64,000 nucleotides of DNA from Psychrobacillus sp. INOP01 (GTDB lineage: Bacteria > Bacillota > Bacilli > Bacillales_A > Planococcaceae): contig NZ_CP073315.1 of the NCBI RefSeq assembly GCF_018140925.1, positions 372,001 through 436,000 of the forward strand, given 5' to 3'. This document shows positions 8,363 through 17,645 of the stretch, piece after piece. The number at the start of each line of letters is the position of its first letter. The first letter of the stretch is position 1. The position numbers and the translations under genes were made by a program. The notes under the pieces are model-generated. The model saw only the letters and a program-made list of their open reading frames with translations, did not search any database and was not told the DNA's origin.

Positions 8363-8410
8363 ACACAATATGTAGTGGTTTTATTAATAATACGACACAA
8401 CATGTAGAAG
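8363..8410. promoter_or_regulatory. Tandem NrdR boxes upstream of nrdJ
   Basis: ACACAATATGTAGTGG (8363-8378) and ACACAACATGTAGAAG (8395-8410) both resemble the NrdR consensus ACACWATATATWGTGT. They start exactly 32 bp apart, the three-helix-turn spacing typical of paired NrdR sites. They sit 33-80 bases upstream of the nrdJ start codon. Repression by NrdR-dATP/ATP is inferred from the family; nrdR itself is not in the window. Confidence 0.75.
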
Positions 8411-8489
8411 GTAAAGCAAATAGATTAGGGATTTTAAATATAAGAACTAATTTCCTATATTTCATTTTTACTATAAGACATTGTTACTT

Positions 8490-9326
8490 TTATTTTTTAA
8501 AATTCCATTCATCATTGTCATATCTTGTCGTCTCTAATTCTTTTACGTAATTTTGCTGTTCTTCCGTTAATTTATATTCTACCAACTCAATCTCCAATGC
8601 ATCTGCAAATCCTTTTTTAAAGGCAGCTTTACATTCTTCAATCGTTATCGGTTTTGATATTATTTTGTTAATGGAGACAGCTTTTTGAGATAGGCCTTTT
8701 CTCACTTTATTTCTTACCTCGTCAGAAGAAAATTTAAACGTCTGTATTAATTTATCTTCATCGAGGTCAAGTAAAATTGCACCATGTTGTAGAATAACAC
8801 CTTTTTGTCTTGTTTGCGCACTACCAGCAACTTTTTTTCCTTCTACAACTAGTTCGTACCAGCTCGGTGCATCAAAACATACTGCAGATTTTGGTTTTTT
8901 TAAATTTTCTTTTTGTTCATCTGTATTGGGAACAGAAAAATAAGCATTTAAACCAAGATTTTGAAATCCTAAGAGTAAACCCTCACTAATAACACGATAA
9001 GCTTCTGTAACAGTTGCAGGCATACTCGGGTAGCTCTCTGTAACAATCACACTGTATGTAAGTTCATGTTCATGAAGTACCCCTCTTCCCCCGGTAGGTC
9101 TACGCACAAAACCAAGTCCTAATCTTTGCACAGCTTCCATATCAATCTCTTTTTCAACCGTTTGAAAATAACCAATTGATAATGTAGCTGGATTCCATTC
9201 GTAAAATCTAATAACCGGTGGAATAAGACCCTCACTATGCCAATCAAGTAATGCTTCGTCCATTGCCATATTATAAGATGGACTACAGGGTCCAGAATTT
9301 ATGAAGTACCATTTTTCTTTTTCCAT
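8490..9326 (-). CDS. lipM: Octanoyl-[acyl carrier protein]:protein octanoyltransferase
   Basis: LipM (278 aa, same length as B. subtilis YqhM) moves octanoate from ACP to the glycine cleavage H protein, starting lipoic acid synthesis. The BPL/LplA/LipB fold shows [18 protein letters not shown], the catalytic Cys at residue 150 in AVCFDAPS (the same number as the B. subtilis catalytic Cys), and [27 protein letters not shown] precedes the ATG. Its substrate pathway connects to the gcv genes 3 kb away. It is divergent from yqhL. Confidence 0.93.
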   Translation of the reverse strand: MEKEKWYFINSGPCSPSYNMAMDEALLDWHSEGLIPPVIRFYEWNPATLSIGYFQTVEKEIDMEAVQRLGLGFVRRPTGGRGVLHEHELTYSVIVTESYPSMPATVTEAYRVISEGLLLGFQNLGLNAYFSVPNTDEQKENLKKPKSAVCFDAPSWYELVVEGKKVAGSAQTRQKGVILQHGAILLDLDEDKLIQTFKFSSDEVRNKVRKGLSQKAVSINKIISKPITIEECKAAFKKGFADALEIELVEYKLTEEQQNYVKELETTRYDNDEWNFKK

Positions 9327-9368
9327 CGAATCTCTCCCTTCACAACGTGTATCATTTTATCAAATAGA

Positions 9369-9398
9369 TTGAATTGTATCTAGCACTTCTTTTATAAT
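9369..9398 (+). promoter_or_regulatory. SigA-type promoter of yqhL
   Basis: TTGAAT (9369-9374) and TATAAT (9393-9398) are separated by 18 bases, 30 bases before the GTG start of yqhL. Confidence 0.6.
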
Positions 9399-9427
9399 GA
9401 ATAGGAAACATAGAAAGGGGAAAGACC

Positions 9428-9811
9428 GTGTTAGAATTATTGTATTTTGTCATCGCTATACTTGTTGTCCTTTTAGTCTATGCTGGAATCTCAGCATATC
9501 GTTTAAAGAAAGCCGTAACTAACCTTACGCAAGAGCAATTCATCGAGGGTTATCGTAAAGCACAGCTCATTGATGTACGTGAACCGAAAGAATTTGATGG
9601 TGGACATATTTTGGGAGCAAGAAATATCCCCTCTTCTCAACTTCGTCAACGCTTCAAAGAAATTCGTCCAGACAAACCAGTATACTTATATTGTCAAAGT
9701 GGCGCAAGAAGTTCTCGTGCAGCGATGTTTTTAAAGAAAAAAGGTTATACACAACTGAACCAACTCCAAGGTGGTTTTAAAACTTGGTCTGGTAAAGTCA
9801 AATCTAAGTAA
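9428..9811 (+). CDS. yqhL: Rhodanese-like sulfurtransferase, membrane-anchored
   Basis: A 127-aa protein with one N-terminal membrane helix (residues 3-23) and a single rhodanese domain. The active loop YCQSGARSSRA contains Cys89, the persulfide-carrying residue. GHILGARNIPSSQL and the closing LQGGFKTWSGK are standard rhodanese motifs. The start is GTG, chosen because GAAAGGGGAAAG lies just upstream. The pairing with divergent lipM is conserved in Bacillus. Its sulfur acceptor is not known. Confidence 0.9.
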   Translation: MLELLYFVIAILVVLLVYAGISAYRLKKAVTNLTQEQFIEGYRKAQLIDVREPKEFDGGHILGARNIPSSQLRQRFKEIRPDKPVYLYCQSGARSSRAAMFLKKKGYTQLNQLQGGFKTWSGKVKSK

Positions 9812-9816
9812 TACAT

Positions 9817-9847
9817 AAGGTTCTTCTATAAAGAGGAACCTTTTTTC
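9817..9847 (+). terminator. Terminator of yqhL
   Basis: AAGGTTCTTCT and AGAGGAACCTT form a hairpin followed by six T, directly after the yqhL stop. Confidence 0.85.
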
Positions 9848-9876
9848 TTTCATCCATACATTTTTGGAGGGTTTAG

Positions 9877-11151
9877 ATGCAAAAACATATTTTATTTGCT
9901 CATACAGAAGATTTTAGAATGACTCACCCGCATTATGAGGATTTTGCTATTGTTTCTAGACGAATTATTACTTTATTGAACGAACATACAAGTGAAAGAT
10001 GGCAATCTATCGATATTGGTGAATCCATCCTTCAACTGGATGGGAATTTGTTAGAAATGATGGAAAAAGACTTGCTTCATTACGAAGTGTTATGTTCCAT
10101 ATTCGAGACAAAGTCTCAGAGGAAAATTTCCAGTAAGTCTCAATTATCCTTTGAAAATAAATTAGAGGTTTTGGAAACCTTTGACAACAACCTTATTTTC
10201 TTTCCACAGTATAATGTGGCATTAACTCTTGCATTCAACTATTCTGGTGGAAATACATGGCCAGAATATCAATTTTTTTCAACATCTGTAGAACAGGCGT
10301 TAGATTTCTTACGGGAAATTAACGAAAAGCTACGACAATTGTTAATGCAGTCCGTTACTTATCTTGTTGATACGGAAAATGGTGTCCAACGGAGAAATTA
10401 TGGAGAGCAAGCTGCTGTGAGTAGAGATGATGTGCTGCTAGCAGAGAGTATTAAGCAGGATATTTTTCGTTCGATTGATGAATTTTTTAAACAAGATGGG
10501 CATTTTTTCAAAGAATACGGACTTCCCTACAAACGTGGAATCTTGCTTTATGGCGCACCGGGCAACGGGAAGACTACTTTAGTTAAATCTATTACAGGAT
10601 CCACGAAAGCTCCGGTTGTCTACTGGCAGATTACGGAGTTTACTGGTAGTCATTCCATCCAAGAGGTATTTGGTATTGTTACGAGGCTAGCACCTGCAAT
10701 TTTAGTTATTGAGGATATAGACTCCATGCCAGAATATACTCGCTCGGTCTTTTTAAACACCCTGGACGGTGCCCAATCCAGAGAAGGACTATTCATCATA
10801 GGGACAACAAACTACCCTCAAAAAATAGATCCTGCACTCATTAATCGCGCGGGTCGTTTTGATCGAGCATATGAAATTCCTTCTCCACCTGAAAAAGTAC
10901 GACAAAATTATTTACATAAACTCGATATCAAAGGAATTTTCTCTGATGAACAAGTGAAAGAGATGGCCAAGCTCTCTAAAGGGCTTTCTATGTCCCAATT
11001 AAACGAATTGTATATGTCCATTGCACTGAACTGGCACTATGATGGCAAGTTAGACTACGAGAAGCGAATCGAAGAATTAACGAAGCAAAATAACCGAACG
11101 AATAAAAACAAATGGGAAAACGATGAAAATTCAATTGGGTTTAACTACTAA
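9877..11151 (+). CDS. AAA+ ATPase of unknown role
   Basis: A 424-aa protein with an N-terminal region of about 200 residues without recognised motifs, then one AAA module. Walker A is GAPGNGKT (about 226-233), Walker B ILVIEDID (about 274-281), sensor 1 GTTNYPQ, and the arginine-finger region NRAGRFDRAYEI. The Bacillus YjoB ATPase has a similar length and layout and could be a relative; I am not certain. GGAGGG precedes the ATG. It is followed after 23 bases by a DUF2809 gene, possibly in the same transcript. Remodelling of a protein partner is the family-level expectation. Confidence 0.85.
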   Translation: MQKHILFAHTEDFRMTHPHYEDFAIVSRRIITLLNEHTSERWQSIDIGESILQLDGNLLEMMEKDLLHYEVLCSIFETKSQRKISSKSQLSFENKLEVLETFDNNLIFFPQYNVALTLAFNYSGGNTWPEYQFFSTSVEQALDFLREINEKLRQLLMQSVTYLVDTENGVQRRNYGEQAAVSRDDVLLAESIKQDIFRSIDEFFKQDGHFFKEYGLPYKRGILLYGAPGNGKTTLVKSITGSTKAPVVYWQITEFTGSHSIQEVFGIVTRLAPAILVIEDIDSMPEYTRSVFLNTLDGAQSREGLFIIGTTNYPQKIDPALINRAGRFDRAYEIPSPPEKVRQNYLHKLDIKGIFSDEQVKEMAKLSKGLSMSQLNELYMSIALNWHYDGKLDYEKRIEELTKQNNRTNKNKWENDENSIGFNY

Positions 11152-11174
11152 TGATGAGACTTGAGTGATACAAT

Positions 11175-11591
11175 TTGAATTTTACTAATGAGCCGATAAG
11201 GATTTACTATGTGATCGCTATTTTGTTTTCCATTGGTCTTGGATTAGCTAGTAGATATATTAATGCACTGCCTAATTTTATCGTGATTCATGCTGGCGAT
11301 ACACTTTGGGCAATCATGATATATTTTCTTTTTCGGTTTATCTTTGTGCATAAAAGTCAGGATACGGCGTTTTGTCTAAGCTTTATTTTTTGTTTTTTTA
11401 TTGAGTTTAGTCAGCTCTATCAAGCAGATTGGATAAATACAATTCGCGATACTTTGCTAGGTGCTCTTATACTCGGCAAAGGTTTTCTTGGAGTAGATTT
11501 AATACGGTACACTATTGGTATTGTTATAGCCTATGTGATGGATAAATGGTTTTCTTTCTTAAATAAGAGGGTTAAACATGGAAAACCATAA
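11175..11591 (+). CDS. DUF2809 family membrane protein
   Basis: A 138-aa protein with four membrane helices. FRFIFVHK, FFIEFSQLYQADWINTIRDT and a late GVDLIRYTIGI agree with the DUF2809 family, whose function is unknown. The start is TTG with only a weak purine-rich stretch upstream, so translation may depend on coupling to the AAA+ gene that ends 23 bases earlier. A hairpin follows about 10 bases after the stop. Confidence 0.75.
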   Translation: MNFTNEPIRIYYVIAILFSIGLGLASRYINALPNFIVIHAGDTLWAIMIYFLFRFIFVHKSQDTAFCLSFIFCFFIEFSQLYQADWINTIRDTLLGALILGKGFLGVDLIRYTIGIVIAYVMDKWFSFLNKRVKHGKP

Positions 11592-11593
11592 AA

Positions 11594-11640
11594 TATAAGA
11601 GACACATTGTTGATTAAACAACATTTGTGCCTCTTATATT
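11594..11640. terminator. Terminator between convergent genes
   Basis: AAGAGACACATTGTTG and CAACATTTGTGCCTCTT form an imperfect long stem. Flanking A- and T-rich tracts let it act on the plus strand, and probably for the convergent minus-strand gene as well. Confidence 0.7.
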
Positions 11641-11686
11641 TCTTGCTATTTTGGCTAAATTGGCGATTTTCGAACTGCCTTGTTTT

Positions 11687-12211
11687 TTATTGTTCAGTTG
11701 ATAAATAACGTTCCTTCAAAATATTACAATGATGTAGCTCATGACCAAGGATTATCACAATAATTGCTCGGGCAGTTACATTACTATTATTCGCGGTTCC
11801 ACTTTTTAGCAAGCTGTCAGCATCTATGCTCTTTACAAGATGGATAGTCGATTTACGAACAGCTTGTAGGTTTTGTAGTAAATCATTTATCGATTGCTCA
11901 TTAAATGAGGCTGCTTGTACATATGTTTCTTCGTCAAAACCAGGGAGTGAAACTGCATCTCCTCGTACAACTGATAATAGTCTATGAGCCATTATTCGTT
12001 CTGTGTCTGCCATATGGCCAAGCAATTCTTTAATAGTCCATTTATTATCGGCATAACGGAACATTCCCTGCCCTTCAGGTATCTGGGAAACCAAGTTACT
12101 AGTTTTATCAATTCCCTCCACCAAAAGATTATGAAAATCCCCTTCAGGAACTAATTCAACATATCTTTGATAATATGGCGCAAACTCATCTTTTCCTAGT
12201 ATTTTTTGCAT
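11687..12211 (-). CDS. DinB-superfamily (YfiT-like) protein
   Basis: A 174-aa protein of the four-helix DinB fold. The presumed metal ligands are His in LGHMADTERIMAHRL and the late HELHHCNIL motif. Members include thiol transferases and metal-dependent hydrolases, so no substrate can be named. GGAGG lies 9 bases before the ATG. It stands alone between two terminators. The name DinB reflects the fold, not DNA polymerase IV or the SOS response; no LexA-type box was noticed upstream. Confidence 0.85.
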   Translation of the reverse strand: MQKILGKDEFAPYYQRYVELVPEGDFHNLLVEGIDKTSNLVSQIPEGQGMFRYADNKWTIKELLGHMADTERIMAHRLLSVVRGDAVSLPGFDEETYVQAASFNEQSINDLLQNLQAVRKSTIHLVKSIDADSLLKSGTANNSNVTARAIIVIILGHELHHCNILKERYLSTEQ

Positions 12212-12291
12212 CTGTACAACCTCCTCAACTTAGTTATTTATATATTCCACTGTAAGTTTAATAATTCCTTTAATCAGAATAAATGAATGGC

Positions 12292-12320
12292 AAAAAATGC
12301 GATCCTCGGGAGAATCGCAC
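12292..12320 (-). terminator. Terminator downstream of gcvPB
   Basis: On the minus strand GTGCGATTCTCCCGAGGATCGCA is followed by TTTTTT. It lies beyond the family C element that follows gcvPB. Confidence 0.8.
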
Positions 12321-12331
12321 TCTTACTTTTT

Positions 12332-12518
12332 TTCCGCATTAACGGACAATAATGCCCCCGCTCCAAGACTTAACCGAAGTACAAAGCATAAGTGGGAGAC
12401 AACTGCCCATAAAAGCCCGTCGTAGAACATAGACGAAAAGCGACGCGGCGTTAGTTTCCTGAGTTCCATTTTCAATCAGCGGAGAATAGTTCTCCCCACT
12501 GATTGAAGTTTCACTTTA
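12332..12518 (-). repeat. Family C 3'-end element after gcvPB (copy C1)
   Basis: On the minus strand it begins with the gcvPB stop codon itself: TAAAGTGAAACTTCAATC, then a hairpin built on CAATCAGTGGGGAG and CTCCGCTGATTG. A second half runs from GGGCAGTTG to TTGTCCGTTAATGCGG, again able to pair, and ends in a run of A. The same parts in the same order follow the genes ending at 38389 and 46172. Confidence 0.8.
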
Positions 12519-13976
12519 TGCTTTTGTATATCTTAATACTGGCTTACGAGCAGCTTTTGTTTCATCTAAACGGTTAATAACCGTAGTATGCGGAGCATTT
12601 TGAACGATTTCTGGATTTTCTTCTACTTCTTTCGCAATTTGGATCATCGCATCACAGAAAGCATCTAGTGTTTCTTTTGACTCTGTTTCTGTTGGTTCGA
12701 TCATCATACCCTCCTCTACATTCAACGGGAAGTAGATTGTAGGTGGGTGATAACCAAAGTCAAGCAAACGTTTTGCCATGTCTAGCGTACGAACGCCAAG
12801 TTTCTTTTGACGACGACCACTTAGAACGAATTCATGCTTACAATGACGATTATATGGAAGGTCGAAATGTTCCTCTAAACGTCTCATCATATAGTTTGCA
12901 TTTAATACTGCATACTCCGTTACCGCTTTAAGACCATCTGGACCCATTGAACGAATATACGTGTATGCACGAACATTAATACCAAAGTTTCCATAGAAAG
13001 GTTTTACGCGTCCAATAGTTTGAGGACGATTATAGTCAAATGTATATTTGTCATCTTCTTTTACTAGCACTGGGCTTGGTAAAAACGGAATTAAATCTGC
13101 TTTTACCCCTACCGGACCTGAACCCGGACCTCCACCGCCATGTGGACCTGTGAATGTTTTATGCAAGTTCAAGTGAACACAGTCAAAGCCCATATCCCCT
13201 GGACGTGCTTTAGACATAACTGCATTTAAATTCGCACCATCATAATATAATTTACCACCAACACCGTGGATAATTTCAGCTAATTCTAAAATAGTTTCTT
13301 CGAATAAACCTAATGTATTTGGATTTGTTAGCATCAATGCAGCAGTATCTGGACCTACAACACGACGCAAGTCTTCCAAGTCTACCAAGCCATCCTCATT
13401 CGATTTAACTGTAATCGTATCAAAACCTGCAACAGTTGCTGAAGCGGGGTTTGTTCCATGTGCAGAGTCAGGTACGATTACTTTTGTACGATGTGTATCC
13501 CCATTCGCTTCATGGAATGCACGAATCATCATTAGAGCAGTCCATTCACCATGTGCGCCTGCAGCAGGTTGAAGAGTCACTTCATCCATTCCAGTAATTT
13601 CGATTAAATGCTCTTGAAGATCGTACATTAACTCCATTGCACCTTGAACAGAAGATTCATCTTGTAACGGATGAATATTTGCGAAACCTGGGAAACGAGC
13701 AACTGACTCATTAATCTTCGGATTGTATTTCATCGTACAAGATCCAAGTGGATAGAATCCTGTATCTACACCATGATTACGATTCGATAATGCTGTATAA
13801 TGACGCATAATATCTAGCTCAGATACTTCTGGTAATTCAGCTTCTTCAACGCGTTGCATACCTTCTGGTAATAAAGTTGATAAATCTACTTCAGGTACAT
13901 CAAGTTCAGGTAGGTTATATCCTACACGACCTTCTTTTGTAATTTCAAAAATTAGTGGTTGATTATCCTTATGCAT
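12516..13976 (-). CDS. gcvPB: Glycine dehydrogenase (decarboxylating) subunit 2
   Basis: This 486-aa subunit of the P protein carries the PLP site. [18 protein letters not shown] holds the Schiff-base Lys and the glycine-rich loop. With GcvPA it decarboxylates glycine and passes aminomethyl to lipoyl-H protein. The start is ATG 13976, eight bases inside the end of gcvPA, because GGGGGCT lies just before it and the length then matches B. subtilis (488 aa). It is the last gene of gcvT-PA-PB, and its stop codon is part of a family C element. Confidence 0.96.
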   Translation of the reverse strand: MHKDNQPLIFEITKEGRVGYNLPELDVPEVDLSTLLPEGMQRVEEAELPEVSELDIMRHYTALSNRNHGVDTGFYPLGSCTMKYNPKINESVARFPGFANIHPLQDESSVQGAMELMYDLQEHLIEITGMDEVTLQPAAGAHGEWTALMMIRAFHEANGDTHRTKVIVPDSAHGTNPASATVAGFDTITVKSNEDGLVDLEDLRRVVGPDTAALMLTNPNTLGLFEETILELAEIIHGVGGKLYYDGANLNAVMSKARPGDMGFDCVHLNLHKTFTGPHGGGGPGSGPVGVKADLIPFLPSPVLVKEDDKYTFDYNRPQTIGRVKPFYGNFGINVRAYTYIRSMGPDGLKAVTEYAVLNANYMMRRLEEHFDLPYNRHCKHEFVLSGRRQKKLGVRTLDMAKRLLDFGYHPPTIYFPLNVEEGMMIEPTETESKETLDAFCDAMIQIAKEVEENPEIVQNAPHTTVINRLDETKAARKPVLRYTKA

Positions 13977-15315
13977 GAAGAGCCCCCATTTCTTGCACGA
14001 GTGCATCTATTTCCTCTTTTGTACGCTGTTCTGTTACAGCAATTAATACATGATTTTTAAGTTCAGTACTGACACGACCTAAGTCAAAACCACCGATAAT
14101 TCCTTTTTCAAGCAGTCCTTTATTTGCATCTGCAATTGAACCGTTTACTTTTACAACGATTTCGTTAAAATGAGCCCCTTGATATGGCACCTCAAATCCT
14201 GCTTTTTCAAAGGATTGTTTTGCATAATGTGTTTTCACGATGTTTTGAGTGGCCATTTCTTTTACACCGTTTTTACCAAGTGCAGTCATCGCTACTGAAG
14301 CCGCAAGTGCATTTAAAGCCTGATTTGAACAGATGTTTGAAGTAGCTTTATCACGACGGATATGCTGTTCACGAGCTTGTAAAGTTAATACATACCCACG
14401 ACGCCCTTCTTCATCCGTTGTTTCACCTACTAAACGACCTGGAACTTTACGCATAAGTTTAGAATTTACTGCAAAGAATCCACAGTGAGGCCCACCGAAG
14501 GCTTCGGAAATCCCAAAGACTTGTGCATCTCCTACGGTAATATCTGCTCCAAATTTACCCGGGGGTGTTAATACACCAAGTGCAAGCGGATTTGCAGAAA
14601 CAACGAATAATGCATTTTGCGCATGAGTCAATTGCTCCACTTTCGCCAAATCTTCAATTTGACCGAAGAAATTTGGATACTGAACTAAAACAGCCGCTGT
14701 TTCTTCATCCACTAATTCTTCTAGTTTCGCTAAATCCGTTACTCCATCTTTTGTTGGAACAGTAACTACTTGAACATTTTGTCCTTTTGCATACATTTTC
14801 ACAACATCGACATATTCAGGATGTACTGCCTCAGAAACGACCAATTTTTTACGGCGAGTGTGCCCTGCGGCCAAGTTACCGGCTTCAGCTAGTGCAGTAC
14901 CACCATCATACATAGAAGAATTTGCTATATCCATACCCGTCAGCTCACAAATCATCGTTTGGAATTCAAAGATAGCTTGTAATTCCCCTTGCGAAATTTC
15001 TGGTTGATAAGGAGTGTAAGCAGTGTAAAATTCAGATCTAGAGATTACATGATCAACAATAATAGGTTTGAAATGATCATAAACACCAGCACCTAAAAAA
15101 GATGCAAATTGTTTACTGTCTGCATTTTTCGCCGCAAGCTGACTCAACTCTTTTAACAAGGCAGACTCAGCTTTCGCAGGTTTAATATTATACTCACCTT
15201 TAAAACGAACTTTTTCGGGAATGTCTGCAAACAATTCATCAATTGAAGAAATGCCAATTACATCTAGCATTTCTCTTTGATCCTGCTCAGTCATTGGTAA
15301 ATAACGATGCTTCAT
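13969..15315 (-). CDS. gcvPA: Glycine dehydrogenase (decarboxylating) subunit 1
   Basis: This 448-aa N-terminal half of the glycine cleavage P protein pairs with GcvPB. It opens with [17 protein letters not shown], the standard family start, and contains [20 protein letters not shown] and [12 protein letters not shown]. The ATG at 15315 is preceded by AGAGG at 8-9 bases; a TTG one codon earlier is less likely. It follows gcvT by 24 bases and overlaps gcvPB by 8. The split P protein is the normal arrangement in Bacillales. Confidence 0.96.
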   Translation of the reverse strand: MKHRYLPMTEQDQREMLDVIGISSIDELFADIPEKVRFKGEYNIKPAKAESALLKELSQLAAKNADSKQFASFLGAGVYDHFKPIIVDHVISRSEFYTAYTPYQPEISQGELQAIFEFQTMICELTGMDIANSSMYDGGTALAEAGNLAAGHTRRKKLVVSEAVHPEYVDVVKMYAKGQNVQVVTVPTKDGVTDLAKLEELVDEETAAVLVQYPNFFGQIEDLAKVEQLTHAQNALFVVSANPLALGVLTPPGKFGADITVGDAQVFGISEAFGGPHCGFFAVNSKLMRKVPGRLVGETTDEEGRRGYVLTLQAREQHIRRDKATSNICSNQALNALAASVAMTALGKNGVKEMATQNIVKTHYAKQSFEKAGFEVPYQGAHFNEIVVKVNGSIADANKGLLEKGIIGGFDLGRVSTELKNHVLIAVTEQRTKEEIDALVQEMGALHA

Positions 15316-15339
15316 CAATGGACAACCTCTTTCTATGTC

Positions 15340-16443
15340 TTATTTTTCTCTTTTATAAAATGGAGTTGCTACTGTAACTGCTTTTAGTCGTTTATTTCTT
15401 ATCTCAATTTCTACCTCTTGCCCAAGTTCTGCAAATGTTGCGTCAATTATAGCTAAACCAATATTTTTCTTAAGAGTAGGTGATTGTGTACCGGATGTAA
15501 CATGCCCAATTTGCTTGTTATCTACAAATACTGGATATCCCGTACGAGGAATTCCTTTATCAATCATTTCGATACCAATACTTTTTCTTGGTACACCGTT
15601 CTCTTTTTGTTCAAGTAAGATTGATTTACCATTAAAATCTTGTTCTTTTTTTAGTTTTACGACAAAACCAATATTAGCTTCAAGTGGCGAAATATCTTTT
15701 GTTAATTCTTGACCATAAAGTGGTAAACAAGCTTCAAAACGCAAAGTATCACGAGCACCTAAACCACATGGAAGAATACCTTCCTCGCTACCTGCATCGA
15801 GAATACTGCTCCATAGATCTGTTACATCATTAGCAGAAGCGTATATTTCAAATCCATCTTCCCCTGTGTAGCCAGTTCGTGAGATAATCACATTTTTACC
15901 AGCAACTTCAACATTGTTTGCGAAACGGAAGAATCCAATTTCATCCAAACTTTTTGTAGTCAGCTTTTGTAAAATGACCTGAGCTAACGGTCCTTGTAAA
16001 GCAAGTAAACCATAATCTTCTGATTTATTTACTAGTGTTACATCTCCAATTACATTTTCCTGCATCCATTTATAATCTTTTTCGATATTACCAGCGTTTA
16101 CAACAAGAAGATAATGATTGTCTTCAATTTTGTAAATTAATAAATCATCTACAATTCCGCCATCCTTATAACACATGGCTGTGTATTGTGCCTGCCCATC
16201 TACTAATTTTGAGACATCATTCGTCATAATGTTTTGAAGATATTCTTCACTATCTGTACCTGTTAGGATTATTTCTCCCATATGAGAAACATCAAACAAT
16301 CCAGCTTTCGTTCTCACTGCTTCGTGCTCGGCCTTGATACTTGAGAATTGGACTGGAAGTTCCCATCCTCCGAAGTCAATGGTCTTTCCTCCGTAATTTG
16401 CATATACATCAAATAAAGGTGTTCGTTTCAACTTTTCTGCCAA
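15340..16443 (-). CDS. gcvT: Glycine cleavage T protein (aminomethyltransferase)
   Basis: This 367-aa enzyme transfers the methylene carbon from aminomethyl-lipoyl H protein to tetrahydrofolate, releasing ammonia. Motifs include [43 protein letters not shown] and [11 protein letters not shown]. The start is TTG 16443, chosen because AAGGAGGAG lies 7 bases upstream and the protein then begins [13 protein letters not shown] like its relatives. A longer frame to 16506 would run into the riboswitch terminator. First gene of the riboswitch-controlled operon. Confidence 0.95.
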   Translation of the reverse strand: MAEKLKRTPLFDVYANYGGKTIDFGGWELPVQFSSIKAEHEAVRTKAGLFDVSHMGEIILTGTDSEEYLQNIMTNDVSKLVDGQAQYTAMCYKDGGIVDDLLIYKIEDNHYLLVVNAGNIEKDYKWMQENVIGDVTLVNKSEDYGLLALQGPLAQVILQKLTTKSLDEIGFFRFANNVEVAGKNVIISRTGYTGEDGFEIYASANDVTDLWSSILDAGSEEGILPCGLGARDTLRFEACLPLYGQELTKDISPLEANIGFVVKLKKEQDFNGKSILLEQKENGVPRKSIGIEMIDKGIPRTGYPVFVDNKQIGHVTSGTQSPTLKKNIGLAIIDATFAELGQEVEIEIRNKRLKAVTVATPFYKREK

Positions 16444-16472
16444 AATAATCTCCTCCTTCACTATTTCCATAC

Positions 16473-16690
16473 AAAAAAGGACAGAATAACCCCTTTGGGA
16501 AAACAAGGGTTCTCTGTCCTGGGACCTGAAAGTTTACCAAAAATGGCTTTCCTCTTTGGTGGCTTCACGTAGTAAAAACGAAAGCGCTCTCCAGAGTTGC
16601 GTCCTATACGAGTTCTTTTGCCTGAGAGATTCATAATTTACATTACTTGCTCCTTCGGCGACGCAACTAGTGCGTTCTCTCCCCGTATAA
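16473..16690 (-). promoter_or_regulatory. Tandem glycine riboswitch with terminator, gcv operon
   Basis: Read on the minus strand, aptamer 1 runs from GGGGAGAGAACGCAC through GCCGAAGGAGCAA to CTCTCAGGCAAAAGAAC. A short linker, GTATAGGACGCAAC, leads to aptamer 2, from CTGGAGAGCGC through GCCACCAAAGAGG to ACTTTCAGGTCCCAGGAC. These are the conserved cores of the two-aptamer glycine riboswitch. The expression platform is a strong terminator hairpin (AGGACAGAGAACCC with GGGTTATTCTGTCCT at 16479-16520) followed by six T. Glycine binding should prevent termination and turn on gcvT-PA-PB. Confidence 0.93.
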
Positions 16691-16810
16691 TCATCCGCGA
16701 TATCTGTATAACTCACTCTTTGTCTATATCCTAACATTCAAGTGAATTATAAGCAATACTTTTTAATAAAATCGACTAAAGGCGAACGTTATTGACGAAA
16801 ATAACATATA

Positions 16811-17323
16811 TCATCCGCCTTTGAGTCGATTCACTTGGTATCCAGCATACTCTGTAATTTGTCTTAGTGGTCTATGTTCTGTTCGAATCGTTATATGCGC
16901 AGCCTTTTTATAAAACCACTTCCTCATTTTAAACAGTTGTTCTAATTCTTCCTTCGTACTGTTCTGCACAATCGGTCTGTTTTTGTCGTTTTTAATTCTC
17001 ATCCAAATATCTTCAAAAGTTGCATCTAAATAAAGTACAAGTCCAGTTCTTCGCATCACTTCAATATTTTTTTCGTTCATGGCAACCCCACCACCTGTCG
17101 AAATGATGCACGATTCGTTCCGAAAATTTTCAAGAAAGTCAGTCTCTACTTTCCGAAAGTACGCTTCTCCTTCTTGCTCAAAAATCTCAGGAATTGTTCT
17201 ATTTTGTAATCTTACAATTTCCTTATCCATATCATAGTAGGGCATTTTTAAAAAGAAGCTCAATCTTCTACCGATTGCACTTTTGCCACTTCCCATAAAT
17301 CCTACTAAATATACTTTATACAC
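16811..17323 (-). CDS. aroK: Shikimate kinase
   Basis: A 170-aa P-loop kinase that phosphorylates shikimate in aromatic amino acid synthesis. Walker A is GFMGSGKSAIGRRL (residues 8-21), the shikimate-binding Asp is in DMDKEIVR, and STGGGVAM follows. The lid holds KNDKNRPIV with the usual Arg. The start is GTG with a weak GGTGAATC upstream. It stands alone between the comG operon and the gcv riboswitch, as aroK does in many Bacillales. Confidence 0.93.
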   Translation of the reverse strand: MYKVYLVGFMGSGKSAIGRRLSFFLKMPYYDMDKEIVRLQNRTIPEIFEQEGEAYFRKVETDFLENFRNESCIISTGGGVAMNEKNIEVMRRTGLVLYLDATFEDIWMRIKNDKNRPIVQNSTKEELEQLFKMRKWFYKKAAHITIRTEHRPLRQITEYAGYQVNRLKGG

Positions 17324-17438
17324 GATTCACCAACTCACTAAGTTCCAATTTTCTCGGTGCCATAATATCATCAAGTTATTCTTTATTATAGAGAGTGGCT
17401 TTTTTTATTACAACTATAAAAAAAGAGTTAAATGGAAA

Positions 17439-17645
17439 CTATCGCGTATTTTGTCGATGGAATACCTCTAATTTTTCAATTGTTGCATCAGTATAAAACA
17501 TCTCTAAAGCATCATATGTTTGATACTTGGATTGATACGCAGCAATAATGGACAGCAACAAGACAGTTACAACCAGCAAAAGTATAACTACAGCTGGTAG
17601 GAATACCCCTCTTTCATTCTGTACGAAATGTAACATAAAATACAT
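17439..17645 (-). CDS. comGG: Competence protein ComGG, shortened
   Basis: Last gene of the comG operon, 68 aa. It has the single membrane helix expected of ComGG (FLPAVVILLLVVTVLLLSII) but ends after about 35 more residues, whereas B. subtilis ComGG is 124 aa. In frame beyond the TAG the bases could encode about 20 more residues before another stop, with no obvious similarity. It overlaps comGF by 32 bases. It is either a natural short form or a truncated remnant; a loss here would weaken the pseudopilus. Confidence 0.6.
   Translation of the reverse strand: MYFMLHFVQNERGVFLPAVVILLLVVTVLLLSIIAAYQSKYQTYDALEMFYTDATIEKLEVFHRQNTR

Noticed and set aside
8331-8489. Cobalamin riboswitch upstream of the B12-dependent reductase
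   Set aside because: The leader is too short and lacks the GCCACTG-type B12 box; NrdR boxes explain it better.
11687-12211. DNA polymerase IV (dinB/polY) for the DinB-named gene
   Set aside because: The protein is a small four-helix DinB-fold protein with His ligands, not a Y-family polymerase.
12743-12931. Plus-strand frame inside gcvPB
   Set aside because: Antisense shadow of a well-conserved gene. The same holds for other antisense frames within gcvT, pstA, pstC, pstS, pbpA, ispG, rpoD, dnaG and glyS.
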